Assembly: GCF_001598855.1 (NCBI RefSeq)
Contig: NZ_BCZS01000005.1
Coordinates: forward strand, 62,001 to 126,000
Length of the DNA: 64,000 bases
Direction: 5' to 3'
Source of the DNA: Pluralibacter gergoviae ATCC 33028 = NBRC 105706
GTDB lineage: Bacteria > Pseudomonadota > Gammaproteobacteria > Enterobacterales > Enterobacteriaceae
In this document: positions 21,845 through 32,443 of the stretch, piece after piece
How the letters are laid out: each line of letters opens with the position of its first letter
Position numbering within the stretch: the stretch's first letter is position 1
Made by a program: the position numbers and the translations under genes
Notes under the pieces: generated by a model
Databases searched by the model: none
What the model was told of the DNA's origin: nothing
The model's input: the letters and a program-made list of their open reading frames with translations, nothing else

Positions 21845-24211
21845 TCAAAATAGCCCCAGTTGCCCCGTGAGTATTGTAGCAAAATCATCGTTAACAAAAG
21901 GTAAAATTCCTTCCGCCACCGGCTCAAGCTGTTTGCTCAGGTAGTGTTCATAGTCCAGCGGCGACTGCTGGTAGCTCGCCGGTTCAGGCCCGGCGAGGGT
22001 CCAGACATATTTGATGCTGCCCCGGGACTGATACTGCAGGGGCCGTCCGAGCCTGGCGTTATGCTCGTCTGCAAGCCTTGCGGCGCGCACGTGGGGCGGA
22101 ACGTTGCGCTGGTACTCCGCCAGCGGGCGCCGCAGCTGCTTGCGGTACACCAGCCGGTCGTCCAGCTCGCCCGCCATCAGCCTGTCGATGGTGTCGCGGA
22201 TAAACGCCTTGTACGGCTCGCGGCGGAATATACGCCGGTAAAGCTCCTGCTGAAACTGCTGGGCCAGCGGCGTCCAGTCGGTGCGCACCGTCTCCAGCCC
22301 CTTGAACACCATCTGCTGCTCGTCTTCGCGCTGGATCATGCCGGCGTAGCGCTTTTTGCTGCCGGTGTCGGCGCCGCGAATGGTCGGCATCAGGAAGCGG
22401 CAGAAGTGGGTTTCGTACTCCAGCTCCAGGGCGCTGGTGAGGCCCTCTTGCTCCAGCGCGCTGCGCCACCAGCTGTTAACGAAATCGACCAGTTCGCGGC
22501 CGATCGCCGCAGCTTCTTCCTCACCGCGTGCGCGCTTCAGCCAGACGAAGGTCGAGTCGGTATCGCCGTAAATGACGTCGTAGCCCTGCGCCTCGATCAG
22601 CGCTCTGGTCTGGCGCATGATCGCGTGGCCGCGCATGGTGATCGACGAGGCCAGCCGGGGATCGAAGAAGCGGCAGGCGCTGGTGCCCAGCACGCCGTAG
22701 AAGGCGTTCATGATGATCTTCAGCGCCTGGGAGAGCGGCTTGTTGCCGCGGGCCTTGGCGTCGTCGCGGCCGTGCCAGATCTGGCTGACGATCTGCGGCA
22801 GGCAGTGCTTCTCCCGCGAGAACCACGCGTCGAGGAAGCCTTCGGTACTGTGCTGCGCGTCCGGCTGCGCCATGCCCTCCACCAGCCCGACCGGATCGAT
22901 CAGAAAGGTGCGGATAATCGACGGATAGAGGCTCTTGTAGTCCAGCACCAGCACCGAGTCGTATAGCCCGGGCCGGGAGTCCATGACGTAGCCGCCGGGG
23001 CTGGCCTGCGGCGGCACCTCGCCGAGGTTGGGTGCCACGTAGCCGAGCCGGTGCATACGCGGAAAATAGAGGTGGCTGAAGGCGGCCACCGAGCCGCCGT
23101 GGCGGTCGGCGGGCAGGCCGTTGACCGTGGCGCGCTCCAGCAGGAAGGGCACGATCTCAGTTTTGTGGAAGATGCGCGTGACCAGCTCACAGTCCTTGAG
23201 GTTATAGGTAGCGAGCGCGGGCTTATCTTCGGCGAAGCGGCGGTCAATTTCGTCCATCCGGTCCCACGGATTGTCGATAGATTTACCTTCCCCCAGCAGC
23301 TCGCGGGCGACGGCCTCCAGCGAGAAGGAGGGGAAATTCCAGAAGGCGGACTTCAGCGCCTCAATGCCGTCGATAATCAGCCGGCCTTCGGCCTGGGCGA
23401 AGAAGACGCCGTTTTTAAAGCCGTGCTCGCGCCACTCCATCTCCGCGCCGCCGCGCCCGAGGGTCAGCGGAATGCGGTAGCGCTCGGCGTGCTTCTGCAG
23501 CACTTTAAGGTCGAACTGCACCAGGTTCCAGCCGATGACCAGATCCGGATCGTGCTCGGCAAACCAGGCGTTGAGCCTTTCCAGCAGCAGCGGGCGGCTG
23601 GCGACGTACTCCAGCCGGAAGTCTAGCCCGCTGGCGTCGCCGTTTTCCGGGCCGAGCATATAGACAACCCGCTGACCGCAGCCCTCAAGGCCGATGCAGT
23701 AGAGTTCGCCCCGGCGGGTGGTTTCGATATCCAGCGATACCCACTTCAGCGGCGGGCGGTAATCGGGGGCGGGCTTTAGCCGGGCGTTGACCAGCGCGCC
23801 GGCGCGCGGCTCGCCTTCGACCCGCACCGGGGCAGTGATAAAGCGCTCCATCAGGTAGCGCTCCGGCGGGCGCACGTCGGCTTCATAGACGGTGACGCCG
23901 CCTTCGCGCAGCAGCTTCTCGAGGCGCATCAGCTGGCGGTGCGAGCGGCAGTAGAGGCCAAACACCGGGCGGCGGTGAAAGTCCCGCAGCGCCAGCGGCG
24001 CGAGGCGGGCGTCGCGTTCGCCGACGAGAAGCCGTTCAGCCTGCGCGCGCTGGGCTTCGGGGATAAAGGCCACCGACTCCTGGGGCGGCAGGGTCACCTT
24101 CAGCGGCCCGTCGTCGGTGGCTAGCCAGAAGGTGACCTCGGTGCCCTGCCGGCCGTCACGCCAGTGGCGGGTTAAGAGAAAGCCTTGTCGTTGCTGGATC
24201 ACGCGCGCCAC
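21845..24211 (-). CDS. polB: DNA polymerase II PolB (SOS-inducible)
   Basis: PolB is the family B polymerase that restarts forks and bypasses some lesions. The 788 residues (E. coli 783) hold a 3'-5' exonuclease domain with SLDIETT (Exo I, about 150) and [13 protein letters not shown] (Exo II, about 228), then polymerase motif [11 protein letters not shown] (about 418), motif [14 protein letters not shown], and motif [11 protein letters not shown] (about 547). The start ATG 24211 gives [18 protein letters not shown] LexA box lies 46 bases upstream of the start, matching its known SOS control (dinA). Confidence 0.98.
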   Translation of the reverse strand: MARVIQQRQGFLLTRHWRDGRQGTEVTFWLATDDGPLKVTLPPQESVAFIPEAQRAQAERLLVGERDARLAPLALRDFHRRPVFGLYCRSHRQLMRLEKLLREGGVTVYEADVRPPERYLMERFITAPVRVEGEPRAGALVNARLKPAPDYRPPLKWVSLDIETTRRGELYCIGLEGCGQRVVYMLGPENGDASGLDFRLEYVASRPLLLERLNAWFAEHDPDLVIGWNLVQFDLKVLQKHAERYRIPLTLGRGGAEMEWREHGFKNGVFFAQAEGRLIIDGIEALKSAFWNFPSFSLEAVARELLGEGKSIDNPWDRMDEIDRRFAEDKPALATYNLKDCELVTRIFHKTEIVPFLLERATVNGLPADRHGGSVAAFSHLYFPRMHRLGYVAPNLGEVPPQASPGGYVMDSRPGLYDSVLVLDYKSLYPSIIRTFLIDPVGLVEGMAQPDAQHSTEGFLDAWFSREKHCLPQIVSQIWHGRDDAKARGNKPLSQALKIIMNAFYGVLGTSACRFFDPRLASSITMRGHAIMRQTRALIEAQGYDVIYGDTDSTFVWLKRARGEEEAAAIGRELVDFVNSWWRSALEQEGLTSALELEYETHFCRFLMPTIRGADTGSKKRYAGMIQREDEQQMVFKGLETVRTDWTPLAQQFQQELYRRIFRREPYKAFIRDTIDRLMAGELDDRLVYRKQLRRPLAEYQRNVPPHVRAARLADEHNARLGRPLQYQSRGSIKYVWTLAGPEPASYQQSPLDYEHYLSKQLEPVAEGILPFVNDDFATILTGQLGLF

Positions 24212-24256
24212 TCAAACAATAAACAGGAAGTGAGTATAACCCGAATGGCGGCGACA

Positions 24257-24276
24257 TGCTGTGATTTTATACAGGT
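24257..24276 (-). promoter_or_regulatory. LexA box controlling polB
   Basis: CTGTGATTTTATACAG (24259-24274) has both CTGT and ACAG halves with eight bases between, the LexA consensus, and lies between the araD stop (24278-24280) and polB. It therefore acts on polB, which is SOS-induced in E. coli. Confidence 0.88.
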
Positions 24277-24277
24277 A

Positions 24278-24973
24278 TTACTGGCCGTAGTAGGCTTTCG
24301 CTCCGTGCTTGCGCAGGTAGTGCTTGTCCAGCAGCGTCTGCTGCATCTCCGGCAGCTGCGGCGCCAGCTGGCGGCAGAAGATGCCCATATAGGCGATTTC
24401 CTCCAGCACAATGGCGTTGTGTACCGCGTCTTCGGCATTTTTCCCCCAGGCGAAGGGGCCGTGGGAGTGCACCAGCACGCCCGGCATCTGCGCGGCGTCA
24501 ATGCCCTGTTTTTTAAAGGTTTCGACGATCACTTTGCCGGTGTCCCACTCGTACTCGCCGTTGATCTCGGCATCGGTCATTTTGCGGGTGCAGGGAATGC
24601 TGCCGTAGAAGTAGTCGGCGTGGGTGGTGCCGGTGGCCGGAATGGGCTGTCCCGCCTGCGCCCAGATGGTCGCGTGGCGCGAGTGGGTATGGACGATGCC
24701 TCCGATGGACGGAAACGCCCGGTAGAGCAGGCGGTGGGTCGGCGTATCGGAGGAGGGCTTTTTGCTGCCTTCCACCACCTCGCCGGTTTCCAGGCTGACC
24801 ACCACCATATCGTCGGCGGTCATGGCGCCGTAATCGATGCCGGAGGGTTTGATGACCAGTACGCCGCGCGCGCGGTCCACGGCGCTGACGTTGCCCCAGG
24901 TCAGGGTGACCAGATTGTGCTGCGGCAGCTGGAGATTCGCCTCCAGTACCTGCTGTTTGAGTTTTTGATACAT
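24278..24973 (-). CDS. araD: L-ribulose-5-phosphate 4-epimerase AraD
   Basis: AraD converts L-ribulose 5-phosphate to D-xylulose 5-phosphate, the last step of arabinose use, by a retro-aldol mechanism. The 231 residues match the family. Zinc-binding histidines are in [16 protein letters not shown] (about 89-104) and [13 protein letters not shown] (about 166-178); the glycine-rich SGIDYGAM contact and C-terminal Tyr (KAYYGQ, last residues) are present. It is the third gene of araBAD, 52 bases after araA with a REP-like palindrome in the gap. Confidence 0.97.
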   Translation of the reverse strand: MYQKLKQQVLEANLQLPQHNLVTLTWGNVSAVDRARGVLVIKPSGIDYGAMTADDMVVVSLETGEVVEGSKKPSSDTPTHRLLYRAFPSIGGIVHTHSRHATIWAQAGQPIPATGTTHADYFYGSIPCTRKMTDAEINGEYEWDTGKVIVETFKKQGIDAAQMPGVLVHSHGPFAWGKNAEDAVHNAIVLEEIAYMGIFCRQLAPQLPEMQQTLLDKHYLRKHGAKAYYGQ

Positions 24974-24984
24974 GCAGTTACCTC

Positions 24985-25015
24985 ATCCGGATGCGCCGGG
25001 GGCGACGCATCCGGG
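24985..25015. repeat. REP-like palindrome between araA and araD
   Basis: CCGGATGCG and CGCATCCGG pair perfectly (9 bp) around CCGGGGGCGA. A palindrome of the REP type at this place could lower araD relative to araA by stabilising the upstream mRNA. Confidence 0.7.
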
Positions 25016-25025
25016 GCTGGACAGA

Positions 25026-26528
25026 TTAGCGTTTGGAACCGAAATAGACCTCGTTCCAGCGCAGCGCGTCTTTAAACGCCGGCAGGCGGGTATCCTGGTC
25101 AATGACCGTCAGTTCGATATCGTGCAGCTCGGCGAACTGGCGCATATCCTCCAGCGTCAGGGCGTGGCTGAACACGGTGTGGTGCGCGCCGCCGGCGAGG
25201 ATCCACGCCTCGGAGGCGGTGTGAAGATCCGGATGTGCTTTCCACAGGGCGTTGGCCACCGGCAGCTTCGGCAGGCGGTGCGGCGTCGGTACGGTTTCAA
25301 TGGTGTTGACCAGCAGGCGATAGCGATCGCCCAGATCGATCAGGCTGGCGACGATCGCCGGGCCGGCCTGGGTATCAAAGATCAGGCGCGCCGGATCGGC
25401 CTTGCCGCCGATGCCGAGGTGCTGGACGTCGAGCAGCGGCTTCTCCGCGGTGGCGATGCTCGGGCAAACTTCCAGCATGTGGGAGCCCAGCACCAGATCG
25501 TTACCGCCGTCAAAGTGGTAGGTGTAATCCTCCATAAAGGAGGTGCCGCCCCGCAGACCGGTTGACATCACTTTCATGATGCGTAGCAGGGCGGCGGTTT
25601 TCCAGTCGCCTTCACCGGCAAAGCCATAGCCCTGCTGCATCAGGCGCTGCACGGCGAGGCCGGGCAGCTGCTTGAGGCCGTGAAGATCTTCAAAGGTGGT
25701 GGTAAAAGCGTGGAAGCCGCCCTCCTGCAGGAAGCGCTTCATGCCCAGCTCAATACGCGCCGCGTCCAGCACGTTCTGGCGCTTGTCGCCGCCGATCTGC
25801 GCCGCCGCGCTCAGGCGGTAGCTGCTTTCATATTCGTCCACTAGGGCGTTGATATCGCCGGTGCTTACCTCGTTAACCACCTGTACGAGGTCGCCAACCG
25901 CCCAGGTATTCACCGAGAAGCCGAACTTGATCTGCGCCGCCACTTTATCGCCGTCGGTAACCGCCACTTCGCGCATGTTGTCGCCGAAGCGGGCGACTTT
26001 CAGGTGGCGGGTATCCTGCTTAGAAACGGCCTGGCGCATCCAGCTGCCGATACGCTCCTGCGCGTGCTTGTCCTGCCAGTGGCCGGTGACCACGCTATGC
26101 TGCAGGCGCATTCTGGCGCCGATAAAGCCGAACTCGCGGCCGCCGTGGGCGGTCTGGTTGAGGTTCATAAAGTCCATATCAATGCTGTCCCACGGCAGGG
26201 CGGCATTGAACTGGGTGTGGAACTGCAGCAGCGGCTTGTTGAGGATAGTCAGGCCGTTGATCCACATTTTGGCCGGTGAGAAGGTGTGCAGCCAGACCAC
26301 CATCCCGGCGCACTTCTCGTCGTAGTTGGCGTCGCGGCAGATGTGGGTTATCTCGTCAGGCGTGGTGCCGAGCGGCTTGAGCACCAGTTTGCAGGGCAGC
26401 TTCACCTCGGCGTTCATGGCATTGACCACGTGCTCGGCGTGCTGAGTGACCTGACGCAGGGTTTCCGGGCCGTACAGGTGCTGGCTGCCAATCACAAACC
26501 ACACTTCATAGTTATCGAAAATCGTCAT
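25026..26528 (-). CDS. araA: L-arabinose isomerase AraA
   Basis: AraA interconverts L-arabinose and L-ribulose, using Mn2+. The 500 residues equal the E. coli protein. Metal ligands are found in FGGEGDWK-type context (here [17 protein letters not shown], about 300-316), in [10 protein letters not shown] (about 330-339), and at the histidines of [11 protein letters not shown] and [11 protein letters not shown]. The start ATG 26528 follows araB by 10 bases, so the two share a message from the araBAD promoter. Confidence 0.98.
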   Translation of the reverse strand: MTIFDNYEVWFVIGSQHLYGPETLRQVTQHAEHVVNAMNAEVKLPCKLVLKPLGTTPDEITHICRDANYDEKCAGMVVWLHTFSPAKMWINGLTILNKPLLQFHTQFNAALPWDSIDMDFMNLNQTAHGGREFGFIGARMRLQHSVVTGHWQDKHAQERIGSWMRQAVSKQDTRHLKVARFGDNMREVAVTDGDKVAAQIKFGFSVNTWAVGDLVQVVNEVSTGDINALVDEYESSYRLSAAAQIGGDKRQNVLDAARIELGMKRFLQEGGFHAFTTTFEDLHGLKQLPGLAVQRLMQQGYGFAGEGDWKTAALLRIMKVMSTGLRGGTSFMEDYTYHFDGGNDLVLGSHMLEVCPSIATAEKPLLDVQHLGIGGKADPARLIFDTQAGPAIVASLIDLGDRYRLLVNTIETVPTPHRLPKLPVANALWKAHPDLHTASEAWILAGGAHHTVFSHALTLEDMRQFAELHDIELTVIDQDTRLPAFKDALRWNEVYFGSKR

Positions 26529-26538
26529 GTTTTATTCC

Positions 26539-28242
26539 TTAATGGGACAGAGCTGCCTGCGCCGACTGACTTTCTGCCGGTGCTGAGGAAGGGAGATAGT
26601 GGCGCTCGGCGCTGGTTGCCCACTGGCGATAGCGCTGATAGAGCTGTTCGAAACGCCGGGCCTGCGCCGGGCGAGGCTGGAGCGTTTTTTCAACCCGGCT
26701 GGCCATTTTCTGCTGCGCGGCGGGTACATCCTGATGCACCCCCGCCGCCACCGCGGCAAAGATAGCGGCGCCGAGGGCGCAGCACTGATCGGAGGCGACA
26801 ATCTGCAGCGGACGGTTCAGCACGTCGCAGCAGGCCTGCATGATCACCGGGTTTTTGCGGGCGATGCCGCCCAGCGCCATCACGTTATTGACCGGAATGC
26901 CCTGGTCGGTGAAGCACTCCATAATGGCGCGGGCGCCGAAGGCGGTGGCCGCCACCAGGCCGCCAAACAGCGCCGGTGCATCGGTCGCCAGATTGAGGTC
27001 GGTAATGACGCCTTTCAGGCGCTGGTTGGCATTCGGCGTGCGGCGGCCGTTAAACCAGTCGAGGACCACCGGCAGGTGCTCCAGGCTCGGGTTTTTCGCC
27101 CAGGCCTCGGTGAGCATCGGCAGCAGATCCCTGCGGCTGGCGTCGATCTGCGCCTTCAGCTCCGGATGCTGCGCCGCCAGCTGCTCCAGCGGCCAGCCGA
27201 GCACGCGGCCGAACCAGGCGTAGATATCGCCAAACGCCGACTGCCCGGCCTCCATGCCGATAAAGCCGGGCGTGACGCTGCCGTCCACCTGGCCGCAGAT
27301 CCCCTGCACCGCGCGGTCGCCGACGCTCTCTTTATCGGCCACCAGAATGTCGCAGGTCGAGGTGCCTATCACCTTCACCAGCGCGTTGGGCTGCGCGCCG
27401 GCGCCGACGGCGCCCATGTGGCAGTCGAAGGCGCCGCCGGAAATCACCACGCTCTGCGGCAGATTGAGGCGCTGCGCCCATTCGGCGGTCAGGGTGCCGA
27501 CCGCGGCGTCGGCGGTCCAGGTGTCGGTGAACAGCGGGTAGTCGAGGTGCTGGTTGATAATCGGGTCAAGCTGGTCAAAGAAACTGGCCGGCGGCAGTCC
27601 GCCCCAGCTCTCATGCCAGAGGGATTTGTGCCCGGCGCTGCAGCGGCCCCGGCGGATATCCTGCGGGCGCGTGGTGCCGGAGAGCAGGGCCGGCACCCAG
27701 TCGCACAGCTCAATCCACGAGGCGGCCGCCTGCGCCACCTGCGTATCGGCGCGGGTGACGTGGAGGATTTTGGCCCAGAACCACTCGCTGGAGTAGATGC
27801 CGCCGATATAGCGGGAGTAATCGACGCTGCCCGGCCGGTGGCAGAGGCGGGTGATGGCTTCGGCCTCTTCGACGGCGGTGTGATCTTTCCACAGCACGAA
27901 CATGGCGTTGGGGTTATCGGCAAACTCCGGGCGCAACGCCAGTACGTTGCCGTCGGCGTCGACTGGCGCGGGGGTGGAGCCGGTACTGTCGACGCCGATG
28001 CCGACCACTTCGGCGCGGCGCGGGCCTAAATCATCCAGCACCGCCCTGAGCGCTGTCTCCATCGACTCGATGTAGTCCAGCGGGTGGTGGCGGAAGCGGT
28101 TGTTGGCGGCGTCGCAGTAGCGGCCCTCCCGCCAGCGTGGATACCACTCGACGCGGGTGGCGATTTCCCGGCCGGTTGCGGACTCTACCGCCAGCGCCCG
28201 CACGGAATCGCTGCCAAAATCGAGGCCAATTGCTATTGCCAT
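26539..28242 (-). CDS. araB: L-ribulokinase AraB
   Basis: AraB phosphorylates L-ribulose with ATP. The open frame extends upstream, but ATG 28242 gives [17 protein letters not shown] and 567 residues, matching E. coli AraB (566), and it follows the ribosome site AGGAG. It is a FGGY-family carbohydrate kinase: the first ATP-phosphate loop is IGLDFGSDS (5-13), the FGGY-type signature region is near [18 protein letters not shown] and [12 protein letters not shown], and the C-terminal adenosine-contact motif is [15 protein letters not shown]. It is the first gene of araBAD, facing araC across a compact control region. Confidence 0.98.
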   Translation of the reverse strand: MAIAIGLDFGSDSVRALAVESATGREIATRVEWYPRWREGRYCDAANNRFRHHPLDYIESMETALRAVLDDLGPRRAEVVGIGVDSTGSTPAPVDADGNVLALRPEFADNPNAMFVLWKDHTAVEEAEAITRLCHRPGSVDYSRYIGGIYSSEWFWAKILHVTRADTQVAQAAASWIELCDWVPALLSGTTRPQDIRRGRCSAGHKSLWHESWGGLPPASFFDQLDPIINQHLDYPLFTDTWTADAAVGTLTAEWAQRLNLPQSVVISGGAFDCHMGAVGAGAQPNALVKVIGTSTCDILVADKESVGDRAVQGICGQVDGSVTPGFIGMEAGQSAFGDIYAWFGRVLGWPLEQLAAQHPELKAQIDASRRDLLPMLTEAWAKNPSLEHLPVVLDWFNGRRTPNANQRLKGVITDLNLATDAPALFGGLVAATAFGARAIMECFTDQGIPVNNVMALGGIARKNPVIMQACCDVLNRPLQIVASDQCCALGAAIFAAVAAGVHQDVPAAQQKMASRVEKTLQPRPAQARRFEQLYQRYRQWATSAERHYLPSSAPAESQSAQAALSH

Positions 28243-28275
28243 CGTGTTTCTCCTGAAGATTTTTGCTCTGGAGAA

Positions 28276-28318
28276 ACAGTAGAGACTGGCGGCAAAAAGC
28301 GTCAGGCGTGTAGCGCTA
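28276..28318 (-). promoter_or_regulatory. araBAD promoter with araI2 half-site
   Basis: Read on the minus strand, -35 CTGACG (28300-28305) and -10 TACTGT (28276-28281) are 18 bases apart, as in E. coli pBAD. GTCAGGCGTGTAGCGCTA (28301-28318) is the position of the weak AraC half-site araI2, overlapping the -35. Confidence 0.8.
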
Positions 28319-28322
28319 ATCT

Positions 28323-28339
28323 TATGGACAATAATGCTA
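28323..28339 (-). promoter_or_regulatory. araI1 half-site (AraC)
   Basis: TATGGACAATAATGCTA on the plus strand differs from the E. coli araI1 half-site (TATGGATAAAAATGCTA) at two positions and keeps its distance to araI2. Confidence 0.82.
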
Positions 28340-28349
28340 TGGCGCCTCA

Positions 28350-28372
28350 AAGTGTGACGCCGTGCAAATAAT
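28350..28372. promoter_or_regulatory. CRP site of the ara control region
   Basis: AAGTGTGACGCCGTGCAAATAAT is identical in its core to the E. coli ara CRP site, between araI1 and araC. Confidence 0.8.
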
Positions 28373-28410
28373 CACACAGGCTATTTTTGCCTTTCCCCGG
28401 CGGCTGGCAA

Positions 28411-28427
28411 TATGGACAAATACTCCC
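28411..28427. promoter_or_regulatory. Possible additional AraC half-site near araC
   Basis: TATGGACAAATACTCCC repeats the first nine bases of araI1 (TATGGACAA) in the same orientation, 88 bp away. It could replace the distant araO operators of E. coli, but only half of the site is similar. Confidence 0.35.
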
Positions 28428-28450
28428 TATATCTGCAGGCGGTGCGCACT

Positions 28451-29308
28451 ATGGCGATGGCTGAAATCCAGAACGATCCGCTGTTACCCGGCTACTCTTT
28501 TAACGCCCATCTGGTGGCGGGGCTGACGCCCATTGAAGCCGACGGCTATCTCGATTTCTATATTGACCGTCCGCTGGGGATGAAGGGCTATATTCTCAAT
28601 CTGACGGTGCGCGGCGAGGGCGTGATTAAAAACCACGACCAGCAGTTTATCTGCCGCCCCGGCGATATGCTGCTCTTCCCGCCGGGTGAAATTCACCACT
28701 ACGGCCGTCACCCCGAGTCCCGGGAGTGGCACCACCAGTGGGTCTACTTTCGCCCCCGCGCCTACTGGCAGGAGTGGCTCAACTGGCCGAGCCTGTTTGC
28801 CCGCACCGGCTTTTACCGCCCGGAGGAAAAAGACCAGCCGCGCTTTGCCGACCTGCTGGGGCAGATCATCGACGCCGGGCAGGGCACCGGGCGCTATTCA
28901 GAGCTGCTGGCCATCAACCTGCTGGAGCAGCTGCTGCTGCGCCGGGTCGAGGCTATCAATGCCTCCCTGCATCCGCCGCTGGATAACCGCGTGCGCGATG
29001 CCTGCCAGTACATCAGCGACCGGCTGGCGGACAGCGAGTTTGATATCGCCAGCGTCGCCCGCCACGTCTGCCTCTCGCCCTCAAGGCTGTCGCACCTGTT
29101 CCGCCAGCAGCTCGGCGTCAGCGTGCTGAGCTGGCGGGAAGATCAGCGCATCAGCCAGGCGAAGCTGCTGCTGAGCACCACCCGGATGCCGATCGCCAGC
29201 GTCGGGCGCAACGTTGGCTTCGAGGATCAGCTCTACTTTTCGCGGGTCTTCAAGAAGTGTACCGGCGCCAGCCCGAGCGAGTTCCGCGCGGGCGTTACCA
29301 ATATGTAA
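28451..29308 (+). CDS. araC: Arabinose operon regulator AraC
   Basis: AraC activates araBAD with arabinose and represses by DNA looping without it. The N-terminal arm ([15 protein letters not shown]), the sugar-binding cupin domain (about 20-170, with [16 protein letters not shown]) and a C-terminal pair of helix-turn-helix motifs ([22 protein letters not shown] and [22 protein letters not shown] region) are clear. Three starts are possible (ATG 28412, 28451, 28457); 28451 is taken because AGGCGG (28437-28442) stands 8 bases before it, giving 285 residues. The protein ends in FRAGVTNM and lacks about ten residues of the E. coli C-terminal tail. Confidence 0.95.
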   Translation: MAMAEIQNDPLLPGYSFNAHLVAGLTPIEADGYLDFYIDRPLGMKGYILNLTVRGEGVIKNHDQQFICRPGDMLLFPPGEIHHYGRHPESREWHHQWVYFRPRAYWQEWLNWPSLFARTGFYRPEEKDQPRFADLLGQIIDAGQGTGRYSELLAINLLEQLLLRRVEAINASLHPPLDNRVRDACQYISDRLADSEFDIASVARHVCLSPSRLSHLFRQQLGVSVLSWREDQRISQAKLLLSTTRMPIASVGRNVGFEDQLYFSRVFKKCTGASPSEFRAGVTNM

Positions 29309-29387
29309 ACGGCGCAGACAATTGTTGGCTTGACGAAGCCCGCGCCGGGCTGGAAAATCGCTGGTTCGGTTTTCTGGCGGATCTCCT

Positions 29388-30152
29388 ATGGAAGCATTCC
29401 TGCAACATTTTATTACCCAGTCGGCGGCCTACGCGCTGTTTGCCGTCGCGCTGGTGGCCTTTCTGGAATCGCTGGCGCTGGTCGGGCTTATTCTGCCCGG
29501 CGCGGTGCTGATGACCGGCCTGGGGGCGCTTATCGGCAGCGGCGAGGTCAACTTCTGGCAGGCGTGGCTGGCGGGGATTATCGGCTGCCTGCTGGGAGAC
29601 TGGATCTCCTTCTGGCTCGGCTGGCGCTTTAAAAAGCCGCTGCACCGCTGGTCGTTTATGAAGAAGAACAAGGCCCTGCTCGATAAAACCGAGCACGCCC
29701 TGCACCAGCACAGCATGGTCACGGTGCTGATTGGCCGCTTCGTCGGGCCGACGCGGCCGCTGATCCCGATGGTGGCAGGGATGCTCAACCTGCCGCTGGC
29801 GAAATTCATTCCGCCCAATATTATTGGCTGCATTTTCTGGCCGCCGGTCTACTTCCTGCCGGGCATTCTCGCCGGGGCGGCGATCGACATTCCTTCCGAC
29901 GAACGCAGCAGCGGCTTTAAGTGGCTGCTGCTGGGCGCGGCGCTGCTGCTGTGGCTGGCGGTATGGGCCGCGTGGCGGCTGTGGCGTAATAAGGCCGAAG
30001 GCGATTGGCTATCGCGCTGGGTGCCGCGCGCGCGGCTGCTGTGGCTGACGCCGGTGCTGGCGGTGCTGGCGGTCGTCGCGCTGTACGCCGCCTGCAGCCA
30101 TCCGCTGATGCCGGTCTATCTCGATATTCTGACGAAGGTGGTCAGCCGCTAG
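29388..30152 (+). CDS. yabI: DedA-family inner-membrane protein YabI
   Basis: YabI belongs to the DedA/SNARE-associated family, some members of which transport undecaprenyl phosphate or support envelope homeostasis; YabI's own substrate is not established. The 254 residues equal the E. coli length. Signatures are [18 protein letters not shown] (about 26-43) with the family's E-x-x-x-x-x-G-x-x-x-P pattern, [15 protein letters not shown] (about 71-85) and [18 protein letters not shown] (about 113-130), then two further membrane segments at the C-terminus. It stands 79 bases after araC and ends overlapping the end of thiQ on the other strand (by 11 bases). Confidence 0.94.
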   Translation: MEAFLQHFITQSAAYALFAVALVAFLESLALVGLILPGAVLMTGLGALIGSGEVNFWQAWLAGIIGCLLGDWISFWLGWRFKKPLHRWSFMKKNKALLDKTEHALHQHSMVTVLIGRFVGPTRPLIPMVAGMLNLPLAKFIPPNIIGCIFWPPVYFLPGILAGAAIDIPSDERSSGFKWLLLGAALLLWLAVWAAWRLWRNKAEGDWLSRWVPRARLLWLTPVLAVLAVVALYAACSHPLMPVYLDILTKVVSR

Positions 30153-30849
30153 CGGCGGCGATCCCCAGCAGCCCCGAAGCGCTGGCGTTGCCGCTGAGCA
30201 GAGCCCGGGTCGCGCCGTCCCAGACGATGCGCCCTTCGGCAACCACCAGCGAACGCGGGGCTATCTGCAGCGCATCCTCGACGCTGTGGGAGACCATCAG
30301 CAGCGTCAGCTGCTGGTCGCGACTGATGTCGCTCACCAGGGTCAGCATCTCCTGACGCAGCGCCGGATCGAGCGCCGAGAAGGGCTCATCCAGCAGCAGC
30401 ACCGGCTGCCGGCGCACCAGGCAGCGCGCCAGCGCCGCGCGCTGCCGCTGCCCGCCCGACAGCGCCTCCGGCAGCCGGTCCAGTAAATCACCGATGCCCA
30501 TCCGGGCGGCGATCGCCGCCAGCCGATCGCGCTGCTCGCCGCTGAGCTTCAGCCCCGGATGCATGCCGAGGCCGATGTTCTGGCGAATAGTCAGGTGGCT
30601 GAACAGATTGTTTTCCTGAAACAGCATCGACACCGGTCGTCGGGACGGCGGCGTGTCGGCGTGCGGCTCGCCGTTAATGGTCAGCGTGCCGCTGACCGGC
30701 GTATTGAAGCCGGCGATCAGGCTCAGCAGGGTGCTTTTCCCCGCGCCGCTGGGGCCGAGCACGGCGATCTGCTCGCCGCGATCGGCGGAGAAGGTAAAGC
30801 GCATCGGCAGATGCTCGTACAGCCAGGTCACATCATTCAGTTTTAGCAC
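30142..30849 (-). CDS. thiQ: Thiamine ABC transporter ATP-binding protein ThiQ
   Basis: ThiQ powers uptake of thiamine, thiamine phosphate and TPP. GTG 30849 is chosen as start (first residues [18 protein letters not shown]), giving 235 residues (E. coli 232); the frame extends seven codons further but inside thiP. Walker A is [12 protein letters not shown] (about 33-44), the Q-loop MLFQENNLF (about 80), the ABC signature [14 protein letters not shown] (about 130), and Walker [12 protein letters not shown] (about 151). It overlaps the thiP end by 17 bases, implying coupled translation. Confidence 0.96.
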   Translation of the reverse strand: MLKLNDVTWLYEHLPMRFTFSADRGEQIAVLGPSGAGKSTLLSLIAGFNTPVSGTLTINGEPHADTPPSRRPVSMLFQENNLFSHLTIRQNIGLGMHPGLKLSGEQRDRLAAIAARMGIGDLLDRLPEALSGGQRQRAALARCLVRRQPVLLLDEPFSALDPALRQEMLTLVSDISRDQQLTLLMVSHSVEDALQIAPRSLVVAEGRIVWDGATRALLSGNASASGLLGIAAASG

Positions 30850-32443
30850 GGCGGCCCGCCAGTTTTTCAATCACGGTGAACAGCAGGAAGCAGAGCAGCA
30901 GCAGCAGCAGGGCGGTGACCGCTCCGTCGTCGCTGCGGTAGGCGCCAATCTGCTGGTAAAGGTAGAACGGCAGAGTGCGGAAGTCGTCGTTGCCGAACAG
31001 CGCCACCACGCCGAAATCGCCGACGGAGAGCATGCAGGCAAAAGCCAGCGCCTGCGCCAGCGGCCGGCGCAGCGCCCGCAGCTCGACGATGCGCAGGCGG
31101 TTGAGGCCCCGCACGCCCAGCGACGCGCACAGCTGGCCGTAGCGCGAAGCGGCATCGCGCATCGGCGTTTCCAGCACCTTCAGCGCGTAAGGTACCGCCA
31201 TCAGCGCATTGGTAAAAATGACGATCCCGTCGGCGGAGGCGGGCAGGCCGACGGTATCGTTCAGCAGCAGGAAGAAGCCGGTGGCCAGCACGATACCCGG
31301 CATGGCGAGGATCAGCATACCGCACAGCTCCAGCCCCTGGCCCGCCAGCGGCAGCTTTCTGAGGTACAGCTCGCGGCTGCTCCACAGCAGCATCACGGTC
31401 AGCGCCACGCTGAGCGCGCCCGCGGCGATGGCGATGCGCAGCGAGGTCCACGCCGCCTGCCACAGCACCGGCTGGGCCAGCACCTGCGGCAGGTGGCGGT
31501 TGAGGCCGTCGGCGACCACCGCCAGCAGCGGGGGCAGCATCAGGGCCAGCAGCAGGACGATCAGCAGAGTATCGGCTATCCGGCTGTGCAGCCGATCCTC
31601 CGGGTTACGCCAGCCGCTGCCCTGCGTGGTTCCCGGAGAGATGGCCCGGCCCAGGCGCTGGCTGAGCAGCATCAGCCCCAGACAGCAGGCCATCTGCACC
31701 AGCGCCAGCATTGCCGCCCGGCCGGGATCGTAATCAAAGTTAAGCGCCTGGTAGATGGCAAGCTCGACGGTGGTCGCCTGCGGGCCGCCGCCCAGCGCCA
31801 GCACGGTGGCGAAGCTGGCGAAGCAGAGCATGAAGATCAGCGCCGCAATGGCCGGCAGCTGGCGCCGCATCCACGGCCATTCGACGAAGCGGAAGAAGGT
31901 GGCGCCGCGCATCCCGAGCTGGGCCGCCAGCTGGCGCTGTTCGGCGGGGATCTGCTCCAGCGCCTGCAGCAGCAGGCGGGTGGCCATCGGCATATTAAAG
32001 AACAGATGCGCCAGCAGGATGCCCTGCAGGCCGTAGGGCGAGAAGGTCCAGCGCAGGCCGAGCGCGCGAAACAGCTGCGCCAGCCAGCCCTGGTGGCCGT
32101 AGACGCTGAGGATGCCAAATACCGCCACCAGCACCGGCAGGATCAGGGTCATGGCGCACAGGCGCAGCAGCGCGCCGCGGCCGGGGAAGCGGCGGCGATA
32201 GAGGGCGCGGGCGAGGAACATCGCCGGAACCACCGACAGGAGGGCGGAAAGCAGCGCCTGCCAGAAGGAGAAGCGCACCACGTGCCACAGGTAGCTGTCC
32301 TGCAGAAAGTCGGCCCAGCCGCAGGCTGGGGCATTGAGCAGCAGGGCCAGCATTGCCGCCAGCGCGACGCCGAGCGTCAGCGCGGCAACCGCCAGCCCCG
32401 GCGCCAGCCAGCCGGCGATCAGCGGCTGACCGCGCGCTGCCAC
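30833..32443 (-). CDS. thiP: Thiamine ABC transporter permease ThiP
   Basis: ThiP is the fused double permease of the thiamine/TPP importer. With 536 residues it equals E. coli ThiP. About twelve hydrophobic segments are visible, with two EAA-type loops for ThiQ contact, one around [20 protein letters not shown] (about 168) and one around [20 protein letters not shown] (about 446). The start overlaps thiB by 25 bases. The long open frame on the opposite strand here is a composition shadow. Confidence 0.96.
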   Translation of the reverse strand: MAARGQPLIAGWLAPGLAVAALTLGVALAAMLALLLNAPACGWADFLQDSYLWHVVRFSFWQALLSALLSVVPAMFLARALYRRRFPGRGALLRLCAMTLILPVLVAVFGILSVYGHQGWLAQLFRALGLRWTFSPYGLQGILLAHLFFNMPMATRLLLQALEQIPAEQRQLAAQLGMRGATFFRFVEWPWMRRQLPAIAALIFMLCFASFATVLALGGGPQATTVELAIYQALNFDYDPGRAAMLALVQMACCLGLMLLSQRLGRAISPGTTQGSGWRNPEDRLHSRIADTLLIVLLLALMLPPLLAVVADGLNRHLPQVLAQPVLWQAAWTSLRIAIAAGALSVALTVMLLWSSRELYLRKLPLAGQGLELCGMLILAMPGIVLATGFFLLLNDTVGLPASADGIVIFTNALMAVPYALKVLETPMRDAASRYGQLCASLGVRGLNRLRIVELRALRRPLAQALAFACMLSVGDFGVVALFGNDDFRTLPFYLYQQIGAYRSDDGAVTALLLLLLCFLLFTVIEKLAGRRAKTE

